Shown here: positions 44,372-53,183 of the stretch, one piece after another | Position numbering within the stretch: position 1 is the stretch's first letter | Layout of the letters: each line of letters starts with the position of its first letter | Assembly: GCA_963744905.1 (NCBI GenBank) | Contig: CAVUUV010000005.1 | Coordinates: 434,001-498,000 of the forward strand | DNA length: 64,000 bases | Direction: 5' to 3' | DNA from: DATFFO01 sp963744905 | GTDB lineage: Bacteria > Actinomycetota > Acidimicrobiia > Spongiisociales > ZC4RG35 | Position numbers and translations under genes: made by a program | The notes under the pieces: generated by a model | Database searches by the model: none | What the model was told of the DNA's origin: nothing | Seen by the model: the letters and a program-made list of their open reading frames with translations, nothing else

Positions 44372-44438
44372 CGTGTCTCCGGTTCCATGATGTCGACTCT
44401 AGGAAGGCGCCCGGTCTCTGCGATCCGAAGCGCAGCGT

Positions 44439-46601
44439 TCAGCCCCAGTCGATGACCGACAGGACGTTCGAGTAGTCATCGGTCCACAGAGGTGCGTTTC
44501 CCGGAAGAGGTTTCCAATCGTCGGGCAACTGCAGCCGAACCGAGGGATCCGGATCCAACACTATCCAGCTGCTCGGAGCCGCCAGGGGAGCCTCCGGGCC
44601 GGGCGAGTAGCGATCGATGCGAGCGGTGGCTCCCAGCTCGTTGGCGATTCTCCCCACGATCGGAGCCAGATCGAGGTGGCGGTTGGACACGTGGATCAGC
44701 AGCTCGCCCCCCGGAGCGAGCGAGGCCAGGTAGGTGCGGACCGCTTCCACCGTGAGAAGATGAACCGGGATCGAATCCGAGGTGAAGGCGTCGATCATCA
44801 ACAGATCGTGATGGGGTCGGCGGGCCTCGAGTTGGAGACGGCCGTCTCCTATCACGACCGCGACGTCGGCGGGTGAGCCGGTCAGGTAGGTGAAGTAGCG
44901 GGTGTCTTCTGCCAGCGTTTCAACGGCCTGGTCGATCTCATAGAAGGTGAACCTGTCTCCCGTGCGCCCGTACCCGGCAGTGGAGCCCACTCCCAGCCCG
45001 ACCACGCCCACGTCGAGGCTCGAATGCGAGGCCTGCATGGTTCGCATCACATCCCCCACCGGGCCGTCGGGGTGGTAGTAACCGAGCGGCTCGAGGTCAC
45101 CCACTCCGTTCTCGAATCGCTGTGTGCCGTGGCTGGTGGTGCCGTTCATCAGAGTGTGGAGCTGCCCGTCCTCGTGAACCCTGTAGACGCCGAAGAAGGT
45201 CCGTTCACTCGCCACTACCGGCGAGGATCCGGCCAGGGGCAACAGGAGGGCGATTGCTGCGATGACCATGGCGAGCAGACGCCGGTTCAGCCAGAGGACT
45301 CCCAGGACGCCGGCCAGGCCGAAGATCACGATCCGGCCTCGCAGGTCGTCCACGAATAAACCGCTTCCTGCCAGCGCCAGGGCCATACCGAGAACCAGCC
45401 AGGGTCTGGAAATCCGACGGCGCAACGGAGGGCCAACGAACAACGCCGCCAATACGACGGCGATCGGGAACTCCACCACGGAGTCGAAGAGGCTGGGGGC
45501 GATGATGGAGGCGAAGAGGCCTCCGGCGGCGCCACCCACGGAAACCCAGAGGTAGAAATCCGTCAGCCACTCGGACTCCGGACGGTCGGCGTAGACCCGG
45601 CCATGAGCGGCCACGGACAGAGTGAGCAAGAGGAGCAGGGGAAGGCTCACCGAAGCCCACAGCTCCGCGGTCAGGATCATGCCGATCAACGCCACCGGCA
45701 CCACCAGGATTCTCAGGCTCCGAGCGGCCAGTGCCGTCCATGCCTCGCCGCCGGTTCGAAACGTGATCACGAAACTCAACAGGTAGATGGCAAGCGGAAT
45801 CGTCCACATGAGAGGAAAGGCGGCTACGTCGGTCGACAGGTGCCGGGTCACTCCCAACAGGGCCAGAGAGGGCACGAACGCAATCGCCGCCCATCGGAAG
45901 CGTCGGGTAAGCGCCGGCCGGCCAACCGGTTCGGTGGCGGTGGGTGCCGAAGACCGCCATGACCCGACCAGTAACGCTCCCACCACCGTCGCCGTGGCGA
46001 ACAGCAGATAGCCGCCGGTCCACCATTCGGCCTGCGCCTGCAGGGGAAGGACGCGCTCGACCACCAGGGGATAGCCCAGCAAGCCCGCCAGGCTGCCCAC
46101 GTTGCTCAGGGCATAAAGGAAGTAGGGGTCGGCGGCTCGGTGGTGACCCGTGTGCCTGAACCAGTACTGCAAGGTGGGTGTGGCAGTGGAGAGAGCGAAG
46201 AATGGAGCCCCGACCATCAAGGTCAGCGAGACCAGCACGGCAACCGTCGGGCCCGCCGTCGGAGCATCCAGAAACGAGGGCAGGGCCACCGGCAAGGTGA
46301 GAGCCGGCGCTCCAACCAGGACCACCTGGATCCACTTGCGATGAACGCTGTCGAGTCTGGTCAAGAGATGGGCCACCAGATAACCGACCAGGAGAGTCAT
46401 CTGGAAGAAGACCAGTGCGGTGTTCCACACCGACGCCGAGCCGCCAAACCGTGGCAGGAGCATCTTGGCCACCATCAGCTCCACCCAGAAGATGAGCAGC
46501 GAGGCGAGGAAACTCCATAGCCCGTAGACCAACACCACGGCCCTCGTGGGGCGAGCCGGAACGACCCGTTCCTCGACCGGAGTGGTGATCACGGAAGCCA
46601 C
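44439..46601 (-). CDS. Fused multi-span membrane protein with spermidine-synthase-like domain
   Basis: A 720-aa protein. The N-terminal half (about 25-480) carries around a dozen hydrophobic segments of an MFS-like layout. The C-terminal part has a Rossmann spermidine-synthase-like fold: VGVVGLGVGSTAGYGRTGDR, FYEIDQAVETLA, VVIGDGRLQLE and DLLMIDAFTSDSIPVHLLT. Such fused proteins are widespread but their substrates are unknown, and polyamine synthesis cannot be assumed because the active-site acids are not fully conserved. Confidence 0.8.
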   Translation of the reverse strand: MASVITTPVEERVVPARPTRAVVLVYGLWSFLASLLIFWVELMVAKMLLPRFGGSASVWNTALVFFQMTLLVGYLVAHLLTRLDSVHRKWIQVVLVGAPALTLPVALPSFLDAPTAGPTVAVLVSLTLMVGAPFFALSTATPTLQYWFRHTGHHRAADPYFLYALSNVGSLAGLLGYPLVVERVLPLQAQAEWWTGGYLLFATATVVGALLVGSWRSSAPTATEPVGRPALTRRFRWAAIAFVPSLALLGVTRHLSTDVAAFPLMWTIPLAIYLLSFVITFRTGGEAWTALAARSLRILVVPVALIGMILTAELWASVSLPLLLLLTLSVAAHGRVYADRPESEWLTDFYLWVSVGGAAGGLFASIIAPSLFDSVVEFPIAVVLAALFVGPPLRRRISRPWLVLGMALALAGSGLFVDDLRGRIVIFGLAGVLGVLWLNRRLLAMVIAAIALLLPLAGSSPVVASERTFFGVYRVHEDGQLHTLMNGTTSHGTQRFENGVGDLEPLGYYHPDGPVGDVMRTMQASHSSLDVGVVGLGVGSTAGYGRTGDRFTFYEIDQAVETLAEDTRYFTYLTGSPADVAVVIGDGRLQLEARRPHHDLLMIDAFTSDSIPVHLLTVEAVRTYLASLAPGGELLIHVSNRHLDLAPIVGRIANELGATARIDRYSPGPEAPLAAPSSWIVLDPDPSVRLQLPDDWKPLPGNAPLWTDDYSNVLSVIDWG

Positions 46602-46641
46602 CCGCTAGTGATCGGCACGCCGTCCGGTGCCTTGAGTCACC

Positions 46642-47409
46642 TCAGACCCAGTAGCGAATCACGGAGGCGAAGGTGTCGGGGTCGAGCGAGGCTCCACCCA
46701 CCAGGGCGCCGTCGATGTGGCGTTTGGCCATCAGCATCTTGATGTTGCCCGGGTTGACCGAACCGCCATAGAGGACCCGGACCGAGTCGTAGGCCTGAGA
46801 ACCGGCCAACTCCCCCACCTCGGTGCGAATCGTCTCGCACATCTCCCCGGCGTCGTCGGGGGTGGCGTTGCGTCCGGTCCCGATCGCCCAGATGGGCTCG
46901 TAGGCGATGGCCATCTCCCCCACCGACTCCGGCGCCATGCCTTCCAGACCTGCCTCGAGCTGTCCGACCACCAGATCGGTGGCCTGGCCCGCCTCCCGCT
47001 GCTCCAGGGTTTCACCCACGCACAGGATGGGAGTCATCTCGTTTCGGATCACCGCCTTCAACTTGCGATTGACGGTCTCGTCGGTCTCCCCGAAGTACTG
47101 GCGGCGCTCCGAGTGGCCCACGATCACGTAGGACACCGACAGCTTGGCCAGCATCGGCCCCGATATGGCACCCGTGTATGCCCCTTCGTCCTCCCAGAAC
47201 AGGTCCTGGGCGCCGAGCCCGATCGCCATGTTGTCGACCTCGATCACGGTCTGGGCGGAGCGGAGCGAGGTGAAGGGAGGCGCCACCACCACCTCCACCC
47301 GGTCGTAGTCTTGGGGGGCGAGCCGGTAGGAGAGCTTCTGGATCATCTGGATGGCCTCCAGGTGATTGCGGTTCATCTTCCAGTTGCCGCAGATCAGGTC
47401 CTTGCTCAT
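46642..47409 (-). CDS. tpiA: Triosephosphate isomerase
   Basis: A 255-aa enzyme of glycolysis. The family motifs CGNWKMN (substrate lysine), VGHSERR (catalytic histidine) and AYEPIWAIGTG (catalytic glutamate) are present. ATG 47409 is preferred because it overlaps the pgk stop as ATGA and gives the normal length; an ATG at 47415 would add two residues. Confidence 0.97.
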   Translation of the reverse strand: MSKDLICGNWKMNRNHLEAIQMIQKLSYRLAPQDYDRVEVVVAPPFTSLRSAQTVIEVDNMAIGLGAQDLFWEDEGAYTGAISGPMLAKLSVSYVIVGHSERRQYFGETDETVNRKLKAVIRNEMTPILCVGETLEQREAGQATDLVVGQLEAGLEGMAPESVGEMAIAYEPIWAIGTGRNATPDDAGEMCETIRTEVGELAGSQAYDSVRVLYGGSVNPGNIKMLMAKRHIDGALVGGASLDPDTFASVIRYWV

Positions 47410-48584
47410 GCCCACCGCTCCAGCACCGCCACCCCGGGCAGCTCCTTGCCTTCCAACAGTTCCAGACCCGCACCTCCCCCGGTGGAGAGATGCGAGACCT
47501 GATCTCCCATCCCCAGCATGCGCAGGGCGGAAGCCGAGTCTCCGCCACCCACGGCCGTGAAGCCGCTACAGGCGGCCATGGCCTCGGCCACGGCTCGTGT
47601 GCCGGCCCGGAAGCGCTCCCATTCGAAGACCCCCATCGGGCCGTTCCAGAACACAGACCCCGCCTGCTCCACCACCCGGGCGAAGAGTCGTGCCGTGTCG
47701 GGACCTATGTCGAGCCCGAAGCGGTCGGCGGGGATGGCCTGGACCGGGACCGTCTCGGCGTCGGCATCTTCGGAGAACGATGCTGCCGCTACCACGTCGA
47801 CCGGGAGCCTGATCTTGGCCGCATGGGGGCCCTCGAGCAGGGCCCGAACCTGATCCACCTGGTCCTCCTGAACCAGGCTGTTGCCCACTTCGTGGCCCTG
47901 AGCGGCCAGGAGGGTGAAACACATACCGCCCCCGATCAGCATCGTGTCGACCATCGGCAGCAGGTTGTCGATCACTCCGAGCTTGTCGGACACCTTCGCC
48001 CCACCCAGAACCACCACGTAGGGCCGGTCGGGATCGACCATGAGCCGGTCGAAGGCGGACAGCTCTGCAACCACCAGCGGTCCCGCCGCCGATCGCAGCC
48101 GCTCCGCCACCCCCACGGTGGAGGCGTGGGCGCGGTGCACCGAGCCAAAGGCATCCTGCACGAACAGGTCGGCCAGCCGGGCCAGACCTTCCGACGTGGC
48201 AGGATCGTTCTTTGTCTCTCCCGGCTCGAAGCGGGTGTTCTCCAGCATCAACACGTCACCGGCGGATGCCTCACCCACGGCCTTCTCCACGTCAGGCCCG
48301 ATCACCTTGGTGAGATGATGGACGTCAAACCCACCCAGGTCGGCCATGCGGGCGGCGACCGGAGCCAGCGACAGTTCAGGGTCGGCACCTTTGGGACGCC
48401 CCAGGTGGCTACAGACGATGGTTGTCGATCCGGCCTTGCGAACCCGCTGAATCGTGTCGAGGGCCATGCGAATACGAAAGTCGTCGGCTACCTCACCGTC
48501 CTCTAACGGCACGTTGAGATCGGAGCGGATCAAGACCCTATGACCGGAGAGGTCGAGATCGTCGAGAGTCAGGTACTTGCTCAT
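47406..48584 (-). CDS. pgk: Phosphoglycerate kinase
   Basis: A 392-aa enzyme producing ATP and 3-phosphoglycerate. The N-terminal domain has RSDLNVPLEDG and SHLGRPKG, and the C-terminal nucleotide domain has FWNGPMGVFEW and the GGGDSASA loop. Full length, with a 4-base overlap to tpiA. Confidence 0.97.
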   Translation of the reverse strand: MSKYLTLDDLDLSGHRVLIRSDLNVPLEDGEVADDFRIRMALDTIQRVRKAGSTTIVCSHLGRPKGADPELSLAPVAARMADLGGFDVHHLTKVIGPDVEKAVGEASAGDVLMLENTRFEPGETKNDPATSEGLARLADLFVQDAFGSVHRAHASTVGVAERLRSAAGPLVVAELSAFDRLMVDPDRPYVVVLGGAKVSDKLGVIDNLLPMVDTMLIGGGMCFTLLAAQGHEVGNSLVQEDQVDQVRALLEGPHAAKIRLPVDVVAAASFSEDADAETVPVQAIPADRFGLDIGPDTARLFARVVEQAGSVFWNGPMGVFEWERFRAGTRAVAEAMAACSGFTAVGGGDSASALRMLGMGDQVSHLSTGGGAGLELLEGKELPGVAVLERWA

Positions 48585-48620
48585 GAGATCCCATTGTGGC
48601 AGGGGCGATGGCGAGCCGAC

Positions 48621-49625
48621 TCAGGCCAGCGAGCTCTCCAGCGCCCGGGCCAAGGTGAAGGGATCGTGAGCGGGCCATTCGGCGGAATGATCCGCCACGT
48701 CGGCCCGGCGTACCTTCCACGACCCGACCTGATCGTCCTCGAAGGTGATCCGGCGGTGACCCGGAGGCACCCCCAGCTCTCCATCGTGGACCAGAATGGT
48801 GCCGGGACCCTCGATCCCTCCGTACTCGGCCAGGGCCTCGACATGGGCGGGGCCATCCATCTCCCAGGTCTCGCCGTCCTGAGTGACCAGGTTGGCGACC
48901 CACACCCGCTGGGCCGGGGAGTTCATCACCGCCGAGGCCAGATCGGGCACCAGCAGGGCGGCGATGACGGAGGTGAACAATGAGCCCGGGCCCAGGACTA
49001 CCTGATCGGCGCCGGCGATCGCCTCCAGGGCTCTCAGGTTGGGCTGGGGATCCTGCGGCACCAGCTCAAGGGACTGGATGCCACCCCGATTCAGGGCGAT
49101 GTTGACCTGCCCCCTGATCGTCTCCCCGTCGATGACCGCCTGGAGACCCACCGGGGTCTTGGTGGCGGGCAGGACCTGGCCCACCGCCCCCAGCAGACGT
49201 CCCGCCGTCTCCACTGCCGCCCCGAAGTCCCCGAACAATTCGGTGAGGGCCGCCAGCATCAGGTTCCCCAGGGAGTGGTCACTGACGTCGCCGCTCTGAA
49301 ATCGGTGGGCGAAGAGCTCCGACATCAAGGATGGCTCAGGGGTGAGTGCCAGCAGACAGCGCCGTATGTCGCCCGGCGCCGGTATCCCCATGGTCCCGGT
49401 GAGGCGCCCCGACGATCCTCCATCGTCCGCCACCGACACGACCGCCGAGACCCGGCCCGCATAGAGCTGGATGGCTTCCAGTGCAGCGGCCAGGCCGTGC
49501 CCGCCTCCGATGGCAACCACCGACGGCCCCTCGGGGTCCAGCATCAACGCCTCGAGCTGGGTCTCGGGGAGCGAATCGGGCTCCGTGACCCGGGTCTGGA
49601 CCATGCCCCCCTGCCCGTAGGTCAC
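48621..49625 (-). CDS. yvcK: YvcK/CofD-fold gluconeogenesis factor
   Basis: A 334-aa protein. The nucleotide motif GGGHGLAAALEA and VADDGGSSGRLT are the YvcK hallmarks, followed by GDVSDHSLGNLMLAAL. In Bacillus YvcK is needed for growth on gluconeogenic carbon and for cell shape, and binds UDP-GlcNAc. GTG 49625 overlaps the rapZ stop. The neighbours that usually flank it in actinobacteria (whiA, gap) are absent between it and pgk. Confidence 0.95.
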   Translation of the reverse strand: MTYGQGGMVQTRVTEPDSLPETQLEALMLDPEGPSVVAIGGGHGLAAALEAIQLYAGRVSAVVSVADDGGSSGRLTGTMGIPAPGDIRRCLLALTPEPSLMSELFAHRFQSGDVSDHSLGNLMLAALTELFGDFGAAVETAGRLLGAVGQVLPATKTPVGLQAVIDGETIRGQVNIALNRGGIQSLELVPQDPQPNLRALEAIAGADQVVLGPGSLFTSVIAALLVPDLASAVMNSPAQRVWVANLVTQDGETWEMDGPAHVEALAEYGGIEGPGTILVHDGELGVPPGHRRITFEDDQVGSWKVRRADVADHSAEWPAHDPFTLARALESSLA

Positions 49626-50506
49626 TGGTCGACGTCCCGGTGGCTGACGGCAGCCCTGATGCCTCGCTCGGCCAGCCGTTTCCCCAGCTCTTCGGCCATG
49701 GCTACCGATCTGTGATGTCCGCCCGTGCAGCCGATCCCGATCGACACATAGGACTTGCCCTCGGCCTCGTAACGGGGGATGAGAAAGGTGATCAGCTCGT
49801 CCACCTTGTCGATGAAATGCTTGGCGTCGGGACTGGCGAGCACGTAGTCGGCCACGGCCTCGTCGGTGCCGCGCAGGTCTCGCAGCTCAGGGACCCAGTG
49901 CGGGTTGGGGAGGAAGCGGACGTCGAACAACAGGTCGGCATCGCGGGGTGTGCCGTGTTTGAAGCCGAAGGAGCGGATCGAGACCCGCATCGGCCGCTCC
50001 ATCGACTCCGATATGAAGCCCTCCAGGAGACGACGCCGGAGCTGGTGGACGTTGAGCTCGCTGGTGTCGATGACGACGTCGGCGTTCTCCTTGAGCTGAT
50101 CCAGCATCGCCCGTTCGACTTTCAAGGACTCCCCCACGGTGGGATATCCGAGCGGATGGGGACGCCGGTTCTCCTCGTACCGGCGCAAGATCACCTCGTC
50201 GTCGGCATCGAGGAACAGCACCAGGGTGCGGATGCCGCGCTGGGCCAGGTCCCGGATCACCTCGCGCAGGGTTTCCAGGGCATCACCACCCCGTGCGTCG
50301 ACCACCACTGCCAAACGACGGGACGACTCCCCCACCGAGTTGTATGCCACGGCCTGGGTGAGCAGGGCGGGCGGGAGGTTGTCTATGACCGTATAGCCGT
50401 TGTCTTCCAGCACGTCGGCGGCGGTCGACTTACCCGCCCCCGACATCCCGGTCACCACCAGAACATGGGGCCGCTCGAGAGATTCGGGAGCCAGGTCGTC
50501 AGCCAT
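49622..50506 (-). CDS. rapZ: RapZ/YvcJ-family nucleotide-binding protein
   Basis: A 294-aa P-loop protein: Walker A TGMSGAGKST near residue 20 and the C-terminal IGIGCTGGHHRSV. RapZ controls small-RNA decay in enterobacteria; in actinobacteria the role is not established. ATG 50506 begins MADDLAPESLERPHVLVV; ATG 50512 and a further upstream ATG (50539) are possible. A 17-bp palindrome lies 44 bases upstream. Confidence 0.93.
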   Translation of the reverse strand: MADDLAPESLERPHVLVVTGMSGAGKSTAADVLEDNGYTVIDNLPPALLTQAVAYNSVGESSRRLAVVVDARGGDALETLREVIRDLAQRGIRTLVLFLDADDEVILRRYEENRRPHPLGYPTVGESLKVERAMLDQLKENADVVIDTSELNVHQLRRRLLEGFISESMERPMRVSIRSFGFKHGTPRDADLLFDVRFLPNPHWVPELRDLRGTDEAVADYVLASPDAKHFIDKVDELITFLIPRYEAEGKSYVSIGIGCTGGHHRSVAMAEELGKRLAERGIRAAVSHRDVDQ

Positions 50507-50550
50507 CACCATCAGGGTACAGATTCCCCTACCGGGCAACTAGTGGTAGC

Positions 50551-50597
50551 TCTGTGAACGGAAATGCAGGCTAGCCAGCCGCATTTCCGTTCACAGA
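50551..50597. repeat. Perfect 17-bp palindrome between uvrC and rapZ
   Basis: TCTGTGAACGGAAATGC (50551-50567) and its exact reverse complement (50581-50597) enclose a 13-base loop that contains the 8-bp palindrome GGCTAGCC. On the minus strand it follows the uvrC stop after seven bases and precedes rapZ. No T-run follows. It may be a terminator/attenuator or a dispersed palindromic element. Confidence 0.75.
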
Positions 50598-50604
50598 CCA
50601 ACCC

Positions 50605-52432
50605 TCAGCCGTGCAGGGCGGCGTAGAGATCCTCGGCCACCTGCTCCGGGACCACCTCGGCCAGCTCCTCGGTTTCCGCCGCCCGCATCTGCTTGAGCGA
50701 GCCGAACTTCTTGACCAGCGCCTTCTTGCGGGCCGGGCCCACTCCGGGCACCTCGTCGAGGATCGAATCGACCATCGACTTGGAGCGCAGGTTGCGGTGG
50801 TAGGTGATGGCGAAGCGGTGGGCCTCGTCCCGGACCCGCTGGAGCAGGTAGAGGGCTTCCGCATCACGGGGTATCACCACCGGCTCGGGTTGGTCGGGCA
50901 GGTAGACCTCCTCCATCCGCTTGGCCAGGCCGATCACGGGAATGTCCAGGTCGAGCTCGTCCAGCACCTTCACCGCCCGGCCCAACTGCCCCATGCCACC
51001 GTCGATCACGATCAGCGAGGGTGGGTATGAGAACCTCGAATCCTCAGAGGGGCCCCGGTCGCGCTCGGCCAGGTAGGCCTTGAAGCGCCGCCGGATCGTC
51101 TCCTCCATCGAGGCGAAGTCGTCCTGGCCCGACACGGTGCGGATCTTGAAGCGCCGGTAGTCGGAGCGCCGGGGCATACCGTCCTCGAGCACCACCATCG
51201 ACGACACCGTGTTGGTCCCCTGCAGGGTGGAGATGTCGTAGGCCTCGATCCGCAGCGGGGCCTCGGGCAGGTCGAGGACCTCCTGGAGGCTGCGCAGCGC
51301 CTTGGCCCGGGCGTTGTGGTCCTGGTGGCGCTTGAGGCGATGGCGCCCGAACGCCTCCCGGGCGTTGACCTCGGTCGTCTCCATCAGCCGGCGCTTGGTG
51401 CCTCGTTGCGGCACCCGCAGCTCGACGCCGGATCCGCGCCGTTCCGACAACCAGGCCGAGAACACCTCGGGCTGATCGGGCTCGATCTGCACCACCACCA
51501 GACGGGGCGGGGATTCCTCGCCATAGAGCTCGCGCAGCACCCGGCCCATCAGCTCGGAATCGGTCAGCTCCTCCACCCGGTCGACCACGGTTCCGAGACG
51601 TCCCACCACCCGGCCCCGGCGGACCCTCAGCACCTGAAAGGCGGTCTCCAGCTCGTCTCCGGCGAAGGCGATCAGGTCGAACTCCTCGGGTCGGTCGGTG
51701 ACGATCTCCTGGCGCTCGAGGGCCCGGCGCACGTCGGCCAGCCGGTCACGGTATCTGGCGGCCTGTTCGTACTCGAGGCGGTCGGAGGCCTCCCTCATGT
51801 CCTGGTTGAGCTTCTCGATCACCTCGTCGGTGTCTCCGCGCAGAAAGGCGGCCAGCCCGTCCACCATCTCGGCATAGTCGCGTGGGGTCGACGGCCCCGA
51901 TGCAGGGACCGGAGCACTTCTCGATGTGATAGAGCAGGCACGGCCTTCCCTGGGCGTGCTGGCGTTTGAACAGCCCATCCGAACAGGTGCGGATCGGGAA
52001 CGTCCGCAGGAGAAGGTCGAGTGTCTTGCGGATGGCGTAGGCGTGGGCGTAGGGACCGAAGTACTCGGTCCCCTTGCGTTTCTTGCCCCGCATCACCCGG
52101 GCCCGGGGCCATTCGTCGGAGCGGGTGATGGCCAGATAGGGATAGGACTTGTCGTCGACCAGGCGGACGTTGAAGCGGGGCCGGTGACGTTTGATGAGCG
52201 AGTACTCCAACATCAGCGCCTCGACCTCGTTGTCGGTGATGATCCACTCGACGGTGTCGGCGTTGTCGACCATGGCCTGGGTGCGTGTGGCCAGACCCCG
52301 GGAGAAATAGGAGGAGACCCGGGACCGCAACGACTTGGCCTTGCCGACGTATATCACCTTGCCGTGCCGATCACGGAACAGATAGGCGCCGGGTGCGTCG
52401 GGTATCTCGGGGGGGCGGGGTCTTTCCCTCAC
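50605..52432 (-). CDS. uvrC: Excinuclease ABC subunit C, one frameshift
   Basis: A nucleotide-excision-repair endonuclease. The GIY-YIG domain at the N-terminus (GAYLFRDRHGKVIYVGKAKS) is in one frame; from EMVDGLAAFL onward, including the UvrBC-interacting region, the RNase-H-like DIGG-type domain (RIEAYDISTLQGTNTVSS) and helix-hairpin-helix end (EVPGVGPARKKALVKKFGSL), the protein continues in another. One extra C in a four-base run (51884-51887, plus strand GGGG) explains the break; removing it reads GAVDPRDYAEMV. uvrC is generally indispensable for NER, so an error is likely. GTG 52432 is the start. Confidence 0.93.
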
Positions 52433-52562
52433 GCCTCAAAGAGTAGGAAGGGAGGACTTCCTCCCGGATCGGGTCAGGTGCCGACGAGATTCGTGTTTGG
52501 GCAGAGCGATTCGTGGGTAGCGAAAAATCCACGTAAGGAGACGCGGTCTAAGGACGGACGTT

Positions 52563-52772
52563 ATGAGTGACACATTCGGCACCATCATCGGAGACACCCT
52601 CACCGGCCGGAAGGCGCCACGGGCGGGAGGACGGCGTCCCAAGACCAGGACGGACCGACGTATTTGCGACGCGCCGAACTGCACCACGATTCTCAGCCGT
52701 TACAACCTGTCGACGACGTGTCGGGTCCACACCCCGATCACCTTTCCCCGCGTCAGGGGTGTTCCGAGCTGA
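52563..52772 (+). CDS. Small zinc-finger-like protein with CxxxxC...CxxH motif
   Basis: A 69-aa basic protein. Residues 33-55 read RRICDAPNCTTILSRYNLST, then TCRVH, giving C36, C41 and C53-x2-H56-type ligands, a small motif seen in various actinobacterial proteins (R-I/V-C-x4-C-x-T-x-L-S-x-Y-N). A TAAGGACG site precedes the ATG by seven bases. It diverges from uvrC. Function unknown, possibly DNA or nucleic-acid binding. Confidence 0.6.
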   Translation: MSDTFGTIIGDTLTGRKAPRAGGRRPKTRTDRRICDAPNCTTILSRYNLSTTCRVHTPITFPRVRGVPS

Positions 52773-52844
52773 AGGTCCCCCATCCATCAGAGGTCAGGCA
52801 CCGCGCCTGGCCATCGGTGCTAGACGCACGACGGTGGACGGTGC

Positions 52845-53126
52845 ATGCCTACTCACCACGACAAGATCACGGTCTTCGCCCCGACGCTGTTCGTCACCAT
52901 CACGATCGAGACAGCCTCAGCCGAGAACGCGGACGACATTCACATACATCCCGGAGGTCAGGGCCTCTGGATCGCGAGAATGCTCCGCAATCTCGACGAA
53001 CACCCCATCCTGTGCGGACCGGTCGGCGGTGAAACGGGAAAGGTCCTCGGTGAGCGTCACCTGAGCCTTCGAATAGGGGGGTGCGCCGGTCACTCGGACC
53101 TCCTGAGATCGACCGAAACTTGCTGA
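52845..53126 (+). pseudogene. Remnant of a PfkB-family sugar kinase (N-terminal part)
   Basis: The frame KITVFAPTLFVTITIET, then IHPGGQGLWIARMLRNLD and LCGPVGGETGKVLGE matches the N-terminus of PfkB/ribokinase-type carbohydrate kinases (the GGxG-x-N/W-V-A-R motif). After GKVLGE the homology stops and the frame ends at 53126, so the ATP-binding C-terminus is missing. Confidence 0.5.
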
Positions 53127-53131
53127 GAAGG

Positions 53132-53178
53132 ACACCAGACCTAAGGACAGCCCAGATGCACCGATTAGGGTCTGGTGT
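53132..53178 (+). promoter_or_regulatory. Imperfect inverted repeat at the GT87 gene start
   Basis: ACACCAGACCTAA (53132-53144) pairs with TTAGGGTCTGGTGT (53165-53178) with one bulged G and a 20-base loop. The next gene's ATG is six bases beyond. It could be a 5'-leader hairpin or a binding site. Confidence 0.45.
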
Positions 53179-53183
53179 GGATA

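Noticed and set aside
52440..52475. A short palindrome GGGAGGA-CT-TCCTCCC near the uvrC start
   Set aside because: The two-base loop and alternative pairings make a functional hairpin doubtful; left unannotated.
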